From the NCBI RefSeq assembly GCF_019803445.1, contig NZ_CP081844.1:1934501-1998500 (forward strand): DNA of 64,000 bases, given 5' to 3'. The DNA comes from Caenibius sp. WL. GTDB taxonomy: Bacteria > Pseudomonadota > Alphaproteobacteria > Sphingomonadales > Sphingomonadaceae. A program made the position numbers and the translations under genes. Below are positions 23,587-32,508 of this stretch, piece after piece. Within the stretch, counting starts at the first letter, position 1, and each line of letters opens with the position of its first letter. The notes beneath the pieces were generated by a model, which worked only from the letters and a program-made list of their open reading frames with translations, was not told the origin of the DNA and did no database searches.

Positions 23587-24093
23587 ATGCGTTACTATCC
23601 CGCCGCTCTTGCTCTCACGCTGTTCTGCGCGGTCAGTGCCAGCGTCGGCAACGGGGCGGTGACAGCACCTTCGCCCCGGGCGCTGGCCTTGCAGGAACAG
23701 GGCCGGGCAGCGCTCGCCGCCGGGCAGGTCCAGAGCGCGATCGACGCTTTCGAAAGCGCGCTGGCAATTGATCCGGCCTATACGGCGCTCTATCTCGATC
23801 TGGCGCACGCCGCGCGCAAGGACGGCATGCAAGGCAAGGCGATCCACTATTACCGCCTCGTGCTGACGCGCGATCCCAATAACTACGCCGCCATTTCGGG
23901 CGAAGGGGAAGCGCTGGCGGAAAAGGGCGCACTGGAAAAGGCGCGCCGTAATCTCGCCCAGCTCAAGAGCCTGTGCGGCGACGGTTGCACCGAAACGCGC
24001 GCGCTGTCGGATAAGCTGACGGCGACCCCCGCGGTGCCGGTGCTGACGGCCGAAGCCGCCACGCCCGATGCGTCGGTGACAGTCAAGAACTGA
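23587..24093 (+). CDS. Periplasmic TPR-repeat protein
   Basis: The 168-aa protein has a signal peptide (MRYYPAALALTLFCAVSASV) and two to three TPR units: LQEQGRAALAAGQVQSAIDA, LYLDLAHAARKDGMQGKAIH and ISGEGEALAEKGALEKARRN. A C-terminal CGDGC pair could form a disulfide. GAAGGAG lies 7 nt before the chosen ATG, which rules out the longer reading frame. It is convergent with rppH. Role unknown; TPRs suggest a scaffold. Confidence 0.82.
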   Translation: MRYYPAALALTLFCAVSASVGNGAVTAPSPRALALQEQGRAALAAGQVQSAIDAFESALAIDPAYTALYLDLAHAARKDGMQGKAIHYYRLVLTRDPNNYAAISGEGEALAEKGALEKARRNLAQLKSLCGDGCTETRALSDKLTATPAVPVLTAEAATPDASVTVKN

Positions 24094-24108
24094 TCCCGTC
24101 ACCTACCT

Positions 24109-24591
24109 TCAGATAAGCGGGCGAAATTCTTCCACCACGGTGGTGTAGATCGTCCGCTTGAAGGGAATGATCATGTCCGGCAGCGTTTCGGGCTGAACCC
24201 ATCGCCACGCGCTGAATTCGGGCGGTTGGTGCGCTGTGAGATTGATATCCGCGTCCTCGCCCGTCAGCCGCACGAGAAACCAAGTCTGGCGCTGCCCGAT
24301 ATATTTGCCGCGCCACAGCTTGCCTTTCAACTCGTCGGGCAGATCGTAGTACAGTTCCTCCCGCATCCGGGCTTCGATCCGCACTTTGTCGGCGTGCAGG
24401 CCGGTTTCCTCCCACAATTCGCGCAGAGCGGCATCGTTCGCATCTTCGCCCTTGTCGATCCCGCCTTGAGGCATCTGCCACCAGTCGCCTTCCTTGGTGT
24501 CGATACGCTTGCCGACGAAGGCGTGGCCTTTGGCGTTGACCAGCATAATGCCCGCGCAGGGGCGATAAAGCTTGGGATCGGGCGTGGTCAT
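24109..24591 (-). CDS. rppH: RNA pyrophosphohydrolase RppH
   Basis: The 160-aa Nudix hydrolase removes pyrophosphate from 5'-triphosphorylated RNA and so starts mRNA decay. The Nudix box runs from GGIDKGED to RELWEETGL and is intact. YRPCAGIMLVN, WQMPQGG and the C-terminal FKRTIYTTVVEEF are family-typical. The start at 24591 overlaps the stop of the upstream esterase gene by 4 nt. It may be alternatively labelled diadenosine tetraphosphatase (IalA) in related bacteria. Confidence 0.93.
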   Translation of the reverse strand: MTTPDPKLYRPCAGIMLVNAKGHAFVGKRIDTKEGDWWQMPQGGIDKGEDANDAALRELWEETGLHADKVRIEARMREELYYDLPDELKGKLWRGKYIGQRQTWFLVRLTGEDADINLTAHQPPEFSAWRWVQPETLPDMIIPFKRTIYTTVVEEFRPLI

Positions 24592-25556
24592 GAAGGGTGC
24601 TCCAGCATGTGAATCATGGCATCGGTGATGCATTCGAGATCGCTTTGCGCGCTGGGGATTGCCTTGCGCAAGGTCATAAAGCCGTGGATCATGCCGGAAA
24701 TCTCGATTGCGCTGACGTTCACCCCCGCTTCGCGCAGCTTCGCCCCGTATTCGCGGCCGGAATCGCGCAATGGGTCCAGCTCTGCCGTCACCAGAAGTGT
24801 GGGCGGCGCACGATGGAGATCGGGATGCAACACGGGATAATGGCGTGGATCGTCCGGCGGCGCGCCATAGCCCATGTGAAACCGTGCCAGCGCTTCGCGA
24901 GTCAGCAGATGGCCATGGCGATAGGCGCGGTAGCTTTCATGCCGGGCAATCGGCCCCGCCAGCGGATAGACGGGAACTTGCAGGAGAATGGGCAAAGCTG
25001 CGGGATGTCCGGCCAAAGCCTGCGCGGTGACGATAGCGAGATTCCCGCCCGCGCTATCCCCCATCAGCACCAATCCGGTCAATGCTGGGAGAGCGAGCGA
25101 AGGCTCCCGCTCCGCGATCCGGCGTGCGGCGGCTTCGCAATCGTCGGGTGCTGCGGGGAAGGGGTGTTCCGGCCCCAGGCGGTAATCGACCGCCACGACT
25201 GGCCAGCCGGTCTGTGCGGCGAGCGCGCTGCACAGACCGGCATAGCAATCGAGATCGCCGAGAACGAAGCCGCCGCCGTGATAGAATACGATGGCAGGTG
25301 ACGGGGTGTGGCGCCGTTCGGCCTCGCTCAGGCTGTCGAACAGACGCAGGCCGATCGGTCTTTCGGGCCCGGCGCAAGCGAACGACCGGAGCGTGGCCAG
25401 CGGTCGCACGGGCGCATCATGTGCATGCAGCATGGCGGCAAACGCGGCGCGGGAGCGGGCGATGTCATCGCCAGGAACAAAGGCATTGCCGCTCTCTTCT
25501 ATCGCGGAAAGAAAACGGGCGACATCGTTGCGAGGGGTGCCCTTGGCGCTGTGCAT
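24588..25556 (-). CDS. Alpha/beta hydrolase, hormone-sensitive-lipase (family IV) esterase
   Basis: This is a 322-aa esterase. The oxyanion-hole motif is YHGGGFVLGDLD, the nucleophile elbow is MGDSAGGN, and the acid and base are in DPLRDSGREY and MIHGFMTLRKA, which together define family IV bacterial esterases. No signal peptide is seen, so it is probably cytoplasmic. Its end overlaps the start of rppH, so the two are coupled, although no functional link is evident. It is divergent from korA. Confidence 0.9.
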   Translation of the reverse strand: MHSAKGTPRNDVARFLSAIEESGNAFVPGDDIARSRAAFAAMLHAHDAPVRPLATLRSFACAGPERPIGLRLFDSLSEAERRHTPSPAIVFYHGGGFVLGDLDCYAGLCSALAAQTGWPVVAVDYRLGPEHPFPAAPDDCEAAARRIAEREPSLALPALTGLVLMGDSAGGNLAIVTAQALAGHPAALPILLQVPVYPLAGPIARHESYRAYRHGHLLTREALARFHMGYGAPPDDPRHYPVLHPDLHRAPPTLLVTAELDPLRDSGREYGAKLREAGVNVSAIEISGMIHGFMTLRKAIPSAQSDLECITDAMIHMLEHPS

Positions 25557-25704
25557 GATCGGTCCTGTCCAGATTTCCGCTGTGGAGTTGCCATTGGCGT
25601 TTGCTTTAGCCCAACAAAAACTTCATTGCTGCAAGACCGGCGCGGGAATAGTGCGTTGGACATGTCGCAATATCCGTCCGCGCCGGGCGGCAAGAGGTGA
25701 GTGA

Positions 25705-27663
25705 ATGGCAAGTTCCGTTGCAGCGGCCGATAACGTGGCCGGTATAGCGCAAAGTGATACACCCGAAGCCGTGGTGGTCCGCTTCGCGGGCGACAGCGGC
25801 GATGGCATGCAGTTGACCGGCGGTCAGTTTACGCTTTCCACGGCCCTGGCGGGGAACGATCTCGCCACTTTCCCTGACTTCCCGGCCGAAATTCGCGCGC
25901 CGCAAGGGACTCTGTTCGGGGTTTCGGCCTTCCAGATCAATTTCGGCTCGACCGATATCAGCACCGCGGGCGATGCGCCGGACGTGTTGGTGGCGATGAA
26001 TCCGGCCGCGCTGAAGACCAACGTGCAGGCGCTGAAGCTCGGCGGCCTGATTATCGCGGACTCGGGTGAATTCACCAAGCGCAATCTCGAAAAGGCGAAG
26101 TACGACAGCAATCCGCTGGAGGATGGCAGCCTTTCGAAGTGGGATTTGCTAGCATTCGACATTAGCGCGCTGACGATCGAAGCGGTCAAGCCCTTCGGCC
26201 TTGGCAACAAGGAAGCGTTGCGCTGCAAGAACATGTGGACGCTCGGCCTCGCGCTGTGGATGTTCGACCGTGACCGGCAGCCGATCGTCGACTGGCTGAA
26301 CAGCAAGTTCGCCAAGAAGCCCGATATCGCGCAGGCCAACATTGCCGCGCTCAACGCCGGGCATGCCTATGGCGAAACGGCGGAAATCGCCGGTCCGCTC
26401 AAGAAGCTGCATCTGGATCCGGTGCCGAGCGCGCCGGGCGTCTATCGCACGATCACCGGTGCGGAAGCGGTCAGCCTCGGCCTTGTGGCGGGTGCGCAGC
26501 TTGCGGGGCTGCCGATCTTCTTCGGCGGCTATCCGATCACCCCGGCATCGGCGATTTTGCACAACCTCGCCAAGATGAAGGAATTCGGCGTCACCACCTT
26601 CCAGGCGGAAGACGAAATCGCGGCAATCTGTTCCGCCATCGGCGCATCCTATGCCGGGCATCTCGGCGTCACCTCGTCCTCTGGCCCGGGCATCGCGCTC
26701 AAGGGTGAGGCGATGGGCCTCGCGGTGATGACCGAACTGCCGCTGGTGATCGTCAATTCGCAGCGCGGCGGCCCGTCCACCGGCCTGCCGACCAAGACCG
26801 AACAATCCGATCTCTATCAGGCGATCTATGGCCGCAATGGCGATACGCCGCTGCCGGTAATCGCCGCGCGCAGCCCGTCCGATGCGTTCGAATGCGCTAT
26901 CGAGGCGTGCCGCCTCGCGGTGCAGTACATGACCCCGGTCATGCTGTTGACCGACGGATATATCGGCAACGCGGCCGAACCGTGGAAAGTGCCCGATCCT
27001 TCGGAGTACGAGCCGTTCCCGGCCAAGTTCCTCACCGAAAAGAACGGCCCTGACGACACGCTTCTGCCCTACAAGCGCGATGAACGCGGTGTGCGTCCGT
27101 GGATCAAGCCGGGCACGCCGGGTCTGATGCACCGCATCGGCGGGATCGAGAAGGCCATCGGCACCGGCAATCTCGACTATTCGCCCGCCACGCACCAGGC
27201 GCAGACCGATGCCCGCAAGGACAAGGTGGATGGCATCGCCAAGGGCGTGCCGCAGCAGGATGTCGTGCTTGGCAACACGTCGGGCAAGCTGGCGGTCGTC
27301 GGCTGGGGTTCGACTTTTGGCCCGATCTATCAGGCGGTCCGCCGCGCGCGGGCCAAGGGTCTGGATGTCAGCCATGTCCATGTCCGCCATGTCTGGCCGT
27401 TGCCGACCAATCTCGGCGATCTGCTGCGCAGCTATGACAATATCCTGGTGCCGGAAATGAACACCGGCCAGTTCAAGACCGTGCTGCGCGATCAGTTCCT
27501 GGTCGATGCCAAGCCGCTCAACAAGGTTTCGGGCCAGCCGTTCGCCATTGCCGAAATCGAAGCGGCGATTGCCACGTTCTTCGACAATATCCCGGGCAAT
27601 GAAGGCGGCGAAGTGCCCGTCAATGAAACGCAGCTCCCCAGCGTGGAGGCCGAAAACCAATGA
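25705..27663 (+). CDS. korA: 2-oxoacid:acceptor oxidoreductase, fused gamma-alpha subunit (KorA)
   Basis: The 652-aa protein combines the gamma domain (AGDSGDGMQLTGGQF, about residues 30-200) with the alpha domain (FFGGYPITPASAILH and the long FQAEDEIAAICSAIGASYAG segment). It forms an alpha2beta2-type 2-oxoglutarate:ferredoxin oxidoreductase with KorB. AGAGGTGA precedes the ATG. The pair is common in aerobic sphingomonads and may act in the TCA cycle or supply reduced ferredoxin. The substrate, 2-oxoglutarate versus another 2-oxoacid, is inferred from overall similarity. Confidence 0.93.
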   Translation: MASSVAAADNVAGIAQSDTPEAVVVRFAGDSGDGMQLTGGQFTLSTALAGNDLATFPDFPAEIRAPQGTLFGVSAFQINFGSTDISTAGDAPDVLVAMNPAALKTNVQALKLGGLIIADSGEFTKRNLEKAKYDSNPLEDGSLSKWDLLAFDISALTIEAVKPFGLGNKEALRCKNMWTLGLALWMFDRDRQPIVDWLNSKFAKKPDIAQANIAALNAGHAYGETAEIAGPLKKLHLDPVPSAPGVYRTITGAEAVSLGLVAGAQLAGLPIFFGGYPITPASAILHNLAKMKEFGVTTFQAEDEIAAICSAIGASYAGHLGVTSSSGPGIALKGEAMGLAVMTELPLVIVNSQRGGPSTGLPTKTEQSDLYQAIYGRNGDTPLPVIAARSPSDAFECAIEACRLAVQYMTPVMLLTDGYIGNAAEPWKVPDPSEYEPFPAKFLTEKNGPDDTLLPYKRDERGVRPWIKPGTPGLMHRIGGIEKAIGTGNLDYSPATHQAQTDARKDKVDGIAKGVPQQDVVLGNTSGKLAVVGWGSTFGPIYQAVRRARAKGLDVSHVHVRHVWPLPTNLGDLLRSYDNILVPEMNTGQFKTVLRDQFLVDAKPLNKVSGQPFAIAEIEAAIATFFDNIPGNEGGEVPVNETQLPSVEAENQ

Positions 27664-28676
27664 ACGAGATGACCAAGATCAGCACGACGCTGAAGGACTG
27701 GGAAACCGACCAAGAAGTTCGCTGGTGCCCGGGTTGCGGCGACTACGCGATTCTCAAGGCGGTGCAGCGCACGCTGCCGGAACTCGGCGTGGACCCCTCG
27801 AACACGGTGTTCGTCTCGGGCATCGGCTGTTCCAGCCGGTTCCCGTACTATATCGAAAGCTACGGCTTCCACACGATCCATGGCCGCGCCCCGGCGTTCG
27901 CCACGGGCATCAAGCTGGCCAATCCGGATCTGGACGTGTGGCTGATCACCGGCGACGGTGATGGCATGTCCATCGGCGGCAATCACACGATGCACGTGAT
28001 CCGCCGCAATCTCGATTGCCAGATTATGCTGTTCAACAACGAGATTTACGGCCTGACCAAAGGCCAGTTCTCGCCCACCAGCCGCGTCGGCACGCCGAGC
28101 CCGTCGACCCCGCTGGGTTCGGTCGATCGCCCGGCGCTGCCCTGCGCTTTCGCACTCGGTGCGGGCGGGCGCTTCGTGGCTCGCGCCTATGACGTGTCGA
28201 AGAACCTGCCGGCAGTGCTGAAAGCCGCCCATGCCCATAAGGGCGCGGCCTTCGTCGAAATCTTCCAGAACTGCATCGTCTATAACAAAGACCGGTTCGA
28301 TGATTTTGTCGCCAAGGGCAATGCCGATGCCAACCAGCTCTGGCTCGAAAATGGCGAACCGATGCTGTTCAACAAGGGCACGCAGGGTATCGCGCTCGAC
28401 CATGACACGCTGACGCTCAAAGTCGTCGACGTGGCCGATGGCGATTGGCAGGCGGCCGGCGTGATCGTGCACGACGTGACGAACCGCTCGGTCGCGCATA
28501 TGCTGGTCGAAATGCCATTTGGCCCGTTCCCGATGGCGCTGGGCGTGATCTATGATGATCCGCGCCCGACTTACGAGTCGTCGCTGCTCGGCCAGGATGC
28601 CAAGGCGCGCGAAGGCAAGGTTGCCGATCTCGGCAAGCTTCTCGCCAAGGGGCAGACCTGGACGGTCAAGGACTGA
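27660..28676 (+). CDS. korB: 2-oxoacid:ferredoxin oxidoreductase subunit beta (KorB)
   Basis: The 338-aa TPP- and [4Fe-4S]-binding subunit has cluster cysteines in RWCPGCGDY and GIGCSSRFP, and a TPP-binding segment WLITGDGDGMSIGGNH. A further cysteine is in FQNCIVYN. The start overlaps korA's stop as ATGA, so the subunits are translated in step. A strong hairpin terminator follows. No ferredoxin gene is adjacent. Confidence 0.95.
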   Translation: MNEMTKISTTLKDWETDQEVRWCPGCGDYAILKAVQRTLPELGVDPSNTVFVSGIGCSSRFPYYIESYGFHTIHGRAPAFATGIKLANPDLDVWLITGDGDGMSIGGNHTMHVIRRNLDCQIMLFNNEIYGLTKGQFSPTSRVGTPSPSTPLGSVDRPALPCAFALGAGGRFVARAYDVSKNLPAVLKAAHAHKGAAFVEIFQNCIVYNKDRFDDFVAKGNADANQLWLENGEPMLFNKGTQGIALDHDTLTLKVVDVADGDWQAAGVIVHDVTNRSVAHMLVEMPFGPFPMALGVIYDDPRPTYESSLLGQDAKAREGKVADLGKLLAKGQTWTVKD

Positions 28677-28722
28677 ACCGGACGAAAGCCGTTCCTTACG
28701 AACGGATAGTCTGAATATTCGG

Positions 28723-28762
28723 GCAATCCGGGGCTTGCGGTGCAGGCTCCGGATTGCTTGTT
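28723..28762 (+). terminator. Rho-independent terminator after korB
   Basis: GCAATCCGG (28723-28731) pairs with CCGGATTGC (28749-28757). The stem continues inward through GCTTGC/GCAGGC to a 3-nt loop, giving about 16 bp with two wobble pairs. TTGTTTG follows. A smaller 6-bp hairpin (CCGTTC/GAACGG, 28689-28705) lies just before it. Confidence 0.8.
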
Positions 28763-28805
28763 TGTAGGCGTCTGAAAACACAGAGCGGGTCTGCTCACCG
28801 AAGCC

Positions 28806-29831
28806 ATGGATAATCTGACACATAGCCTCACTGGCTGGGCCCTGGGCCAGGCCGGTCTCAAGCAACGGACCCGCAAGGGCCTGGCTGCGCTGATTCTTGG
28901 CGCGAACATGCCCGATCTCGACGTGTTCTTCGGCCATAGCTGCTGGGTTCCGCTCGCCACCCATCGCGGTTTCACGCACGGGCTGGTCGGTGGAATCATC
29001 TGGATGCCTGTCATCCTAGCGGGTCTGCTATGGCTGCTGGACCGGTGGCAGATGCGCCGGGGCGCGGTGTTCAAAAGCGGATTGCCGATGCATTTCGGGT
29101 GGCTGGTGGTGTTGAGCTACATCGGCGCCTTGAGCCATCCGTTCCTCGACATGCAGACCAGCTATGCGGTGCAGCTGCTTTCTCCCTTCAGCGAGAACTG
29201 GTTCCATACCGAATCGCTGTTCATTATCGACCTGTGGCTATGGCTGACGCTGGGCTTCGCCATCTGGCTTTCGCGCAAGCGTGAACAGGGGCGCAAGGCG
29301 GGCGATCCACGCATGCCCGCACGCGGGGCGATTGCTTTGCTTACCTGCTATATCGGGCTCAATCTTGTCTTGACGGCACAGGCGCAGCGGGAGGTCGTCC
29401 GCGCGCTACCGGGCGCTCCGCCGGAAGTGATGTTCGCAGGGCTGGAACCGCTGCGTTTCTGGACGCGTGAAGTGGTCTGGCGGCGGGATGGCTATATCGG
29501 TCGGGCGGACTGGTCGCCCTTTTCCGGGCTCGGGCCGCTTTCGGCGCCCACTCCGGACAATATGCATGATCCGCTGGTGCGCCGGGCTGCCTTTTCGACG
29601 GATGAGTTGCGCCAGTTCATGCGGTGGTCGGTGATGCCGGTGGCTCAATTGGAGCAGGAACGGTGCGGAGTGCGCATGGTATTTGGCGATGCCCGCTTCA
29701 GCGGCGGGCGCATTTTCGGGCGCGAAGTGCGCAATCCGTTCCACTATGTCGTCACCGTGCCGCAGCCGGGGCCCGGATGCGCTGCTACCGCCCGCGCGGA
29801 GGAGCTTCCGGCAGGAACCACGCGGCCATAA
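28806..29831 (+). CDS. YdjM/DUF457-like membrane-bound metal-dependent hydrolase
   Basis: This 341-aa inner-membrane protein has the family's metal-ligand motifs: MDNLTHSLTGWALG, ANMPDLDVFF, HRGFTHGLVGG and LSHPFLDMQTSY. Several transmembrane helices alternate with them, followed by a soluble C-terminal region of about 150 residues. Members were named as metal-dependent hydrolases and no reaction is established. Its end overlaps the convergent PAP2 gene by 47 nt. Confidence 0.85.
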   Translation: MDNLTHSLTGWALGQAGLKQRTRKGLAALILGANMPDLDVFFGHSCWVPLATHRGFTHGLVGGIIWMPVILAGLLWLLDRWQMRRGAVFKSGLPMHFGWLVVLSYIGALSHPFLDMQTSYAVQLLSPFSENWFHTESLFIIDLWLWLTLGFAIWLSRKREQGRKAGDPRMPARGAIALLTCYIGLNLVLTAQAQREVVRALPGAPPEVMFAGLEPLRFWTREVVWRRDGYIGRADWSPFSGLGPLSAPTPDNMHDPLVRRAAFSTDELRQFMRWSVMPVAQLEQERCGVRMVFGDARFSGGRIFGREVRNPFHYVVTVPQPGPGCAATARAEELPAGTTRP

Positions 29832-30459
29832 GAAAGGCCAGACCTGCCCCGCCGAGCCATCCCGCGATCACATCGCTGGGATAGTGCACGCCGAGCCAGA
29901 CCCGGCTGCCGGCAATGGCCAGGCTGAGCATGATGGCGGCCGAAACCAGCATGACACGGGCGGGACGGCGCGTGGCCCAGCCGGCTGCAATCAGGGCCAT
30001 GGCTATATAGATCAGCCCGGCGTTGAAGCTGTGACCCGAAGGAAAGCTTGGTCCGCCGGCATATGTCAGATGCGGAACGATGGTCGGGCGAGGGCGGTCG
30101 AACAACGTCTTCAGTGCGCTGTTGGCGATCCATCCGCCGATAACCGTAAGGCTGAGGCATAGAGCCTGCCGCCTGCTATGCGCGAGCACCAGTGTGATCG
30201 CTGCCGCCAGTGCGATGGCATTGCGCACCGGCACCCCGCCAAGATGGGTCAGCGCGATGACACCCGTGTTCAGCCATGGGGGACTTGCGGGGATCAAGCC
30301 GTCCGCTTCGCGCCACAGCAGTAATCCGGCTTTGTCGAACCCCGCCATATGGCCGGTGAAGGTCAGCAGGGCGACCAGGGCGAAGCCGCCCCAGCACAGC
30401 AGCGCGGCGATGAACATGGTCCGGCGATCTGGTGGTTTGTAAGGGAAAGAGGAGCCCAT
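29785..30459 (-). CDS. PAP2-family membrane phosphatase
   Basis: The 224-aa integral-membrane phosphatase carries the three PAP2 catalytic motifs: KTLFDRPRP, PSGHSFNAG and SRVWLGVHYPSDV. Six hydrophobic helices are evident. Candidate substrates are undecaprenyl diphosphate or phosphatidic acid. The start is uncertain: ATG 30459 gives MGSSFPYKPPDRR and lacks a clear Shine-Dalgarno, while longer options would overlap the divergent methyltransferase gene. Confidence 0.88.
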   Translation of the reverse strand: MGSSFPYKPPDRRTMFIAALLCWGGFALVALLTFTGHMAGFDKAGLLLWREADGLIPASPPWLNTGVIALTHLGGVPVRNAIALAAAITLVLAHSRRQALCLSLTVIGGWIANSALKTLFDRPRPTIVPHLTYAGGPSFPSGHSFNAGLIYIAMALIAAGWATRRPARVMLVSAAIMLSLAIAGSRVWLGVHYPSDVIAGWLGGAGLAFLMAAWFLPEAPPRGR

Positions 30460-30547
30460 CGCCGGAGGATGAGGCAATCGGCCATGGCAAGGCAAGCTTT
30501 CTCGGCCTATCTTGCCCGGCGTGGAACAGCGATGATAGTCTGTCCTC

Positions 30548-31789
30548 ATGAATACATGGGGCATGGAGAGAGGACGCGCCCTGATTGAAGGGGGCAATCG
30601 GATCGGCAGCGGTCTGGGGTGGCTCGTGCGCCTGTGGAATGGCGGGTTCGAGCGGCTGATCGGTCGTCTGGATCAAGGGCTAGAATCCGGCACGATCCGT
30701 GTGCGCCTGCCCGATGGCAGCGAGCGGGTGCTGGGCGGCAGAGTGCCGGGCTTTGACGCGGAACTGGAATTGCGCAACTGGCGCGCGTTGTCGCGGCTGG
30801 CGACGAGCGGTTCCGTCGGCTGGTATCGTGCATGGGAACTGGGGGAGTGGGACAGCCCCGATCCCGTCACCCTGTTCGCACTGGTCATGGCCAATGGCGA
30901 TTCGCTGGGCAACATCGGCCGTGCTGGCGGGCTGTGGCGGCAGATCGCGCGGTTGGGCCATTGGTTCAACCGCAACAGCAAGGCGGGCGCGGAACGCAAC
31001 ATCCATGCGCACTATGATCTCGGCAACGATTTCTACGAAGCATGGCTCGATCCCAGCATGAGCTATTCCAGCGCGGTCTTCGATAGGAACGGTTCGCTGG
31101 AGGAGGCGCAGCATCGCAAATGGACATTGCTGGCCGATCGGGTCGGGGATGTGAAAACCGTGCTCGAAATCGGCTGCGGTTGGGGCGGGCTGGCGGATTT
31201 CTTTGCCCGGCGCGGTGCGCAGGTGACGGCGATCAGCCTTTCGGACGAACAACTCGCCTGGGCGAAAGCGCGGCAATCGCCCACTATCGCTTTCCACAAG
31301 CAGGACTATCGCGATGTCACCGGGCCATTCGATGCGATTGTCAGCGTCGAAATGGTGGAAGCGGTCGGTCGCAAGTACTGGCCGGACTATTTCGACAGCG
31401 TGGCCCGTTGCCTCAAACCCGGTGGACGGGCGGCGATCCAGTTCATCGCGATGAAGGATTCGCTGTTCGAAGCTTACGCGGCAAGCGTGGATTTCATTCA
31501 GGCCTATGTCTTCCCCGGCGGATTGCTGATTCGCGCGAGCGAATTTCGCAAACTGGCGATGGAGCGGGGCTTAAGCTGGCTCGATCAGCGCGATTTCGGC
31601 CTCGATTACGCGGAAACCTTGCGCCAGTGGCGGCTCCGTTTCGATGCGGCGGTGGCCGAAAAGCGCCTGCCTGCTGGCTTTGACGAACGCTTCGTGCGGC
31701 TGTGGCGCTACTATCTGATGTATTGCGAAGGCGGCTTTCGCGGCGGTGGAATTACCGTCAGCCAGGCGACTCTGGTCAAACAGGGGTGA
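30548..31789 (+). CDS. Cyclopropane-fatty-acyl-phospholipid synthase-like methyltransferase
   Basis: The 413-aa CFA-synthase family protein has an N-terminal substrate region followed by the characteristic NIHAHYDLGNDFYEAWLDPSMSYSSAVF and the SAM loop LEIGCGWGGLADFFA. VEMVEAVGRKYWP and the C-terminal YYLMYCEGGFRGGGI are also typical. It probably methylenates unsaturated acyl chains of membrane lipids; other lipid methylations are possible in this family. Confidence 0.9.
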   Translation: MNTWGMERGRALIEGGNRIGSGLGWLVRLWNGGFERLIGRLDQGLESGTIRVRLPDGSERVLGGRVPGFDAELELRNWRALSRLATSGSVGWYRAWELGEWDSPDPVTLFALVMANGDSLGNIGRAGGLWRQIARLGHWFNRNSKAGAERNIHAHYDLGNDFYEAWLDPSMSYSSAVFDRNGSLEEAQHRKWTLLADRVGDVKTVLEIGCGWGGLADFFARRGAQVTAISLSDEQLAWAKARQSPTIAFHKQDYRDVTGPFDAIVSVEMVEAVGRKYWPDYFDSVARCLKPGGRAAIQFIAMKDSLFEAYAASVDFIQAYVFPGGLLIRASEFRKLAMERGLSWLDQRDFGLDYAETLRQWRLRFDAAVAEKRLPAGFDERFVRLWRYYLMYCEGGFRGGGITVSQATLVKQG

Positions 31790-31802
31790 CGCCCCGCCTG
31801 TT
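31779..31802. terminator. Imperfect bidirectional hairpin between CFA-like and SDR genes
   Basis: AACAGG (31779-31784) pairs with CCTGTT (31797-31802), with GGGG/CCCC pairing possible inside. It covers both stop codons of the two convergent genes. Confidence 0.4.
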
Positions 31803-32508
31803 ACGCCACGCGTTCGCGATGGCCCGTGGGAAAAGGTTCCTGCACCAACGCTACGATCCGCTCCGCCACCGCTTCGGCGGGTTTGACCGTTTGCGGATCT
31901 TCGCCCGGATAGGCCTTGGCGCGCATGGCCGTGCGCGTAGCACCCGGATCGACGATGGCGACGCGGGTGTTGGAAATCTTCTCCACTTCTTGCGCATGGC
32001 ACGCGAGCAGCGTTTCGAACGCGGCCTTGGTTGCCCCATAGGCGCCCCAATAGGCGCGGGGGGCCCTACCCACACTGCTGGTCAGGCCGATGATGCGCGC
32101 ATTGTCGCTGCGCTTCATCAGCGGATCGAACGCCCCGATCAGCGCCTGCGTGGCGAGGAGATTGACAGTCAGCGCCTTGCTGAATGCGCTCTGGTCGATC
32201 TGCGTCACCGGGGTGAGCTGGGGCAGGATCGCGCCGCAGATCACCATGATATCGAGGCGATCCCAGCGATTGGCGATGGCTGTGGCCAGACGGGCAATCC
32301 CGTCGCTTTCGGCAAGGTCGAGCGGGGCAATGGTCGCTGTGCCGCCAGCCTCGTGAATGGCCTGTTCGATTTCTTCCAGCTTGCGGTCGTTGCGCGCGGT
32401 CAGGATGACATGCGCGCCCGCCGCGGCCAGCGCCTTGGCCGTGGCGGCGCCGATTCCCTGGCTCGCGCCGGTGACCAGCGCCGTTTGGCCTGCAAGTGCG
32501 CCGTTCAT
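31801..32508 (-). CDS. SDR family oxidoreductase with a degenerate NNAG motif
   Basis: The 235-aa short-chain dehydrogenase has the cofactor loop TGASQGIG near residue 13 and the catalytic Ser/Tyr/Lys set in TSSVGRAPRAYWGAYGATKAAFE. The usual NNAG structural motif is replaced by VICGAI. The protein is somewhat short. Its ATG overlaps the purF stop (TGATG), so it is translationally coupled to purF, a pairing with no obvious metabolic logic. Substrate unknown. Confidence 0.85.
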   Translation of the reverse strand: MNGALAGQTALVTGASQGIGAATAKALAAAGAHVILTARNDRKLEEIEQAIHEAGGTATIAPLDLAESDGIARLATAIANRWDRLDIMVICGAILPQLTPVTQIDQSAFSKALTVNLLATQALIGAFDPLMKRSDNARIIGLTSSVGRAPRAYWGAYGATKAAFETLLACHAQEVEKISNTRVAIVDPGATRTAMRAKAYPGEDPQTVKPAEAVAERIVALVQEPFPTGHRERVA

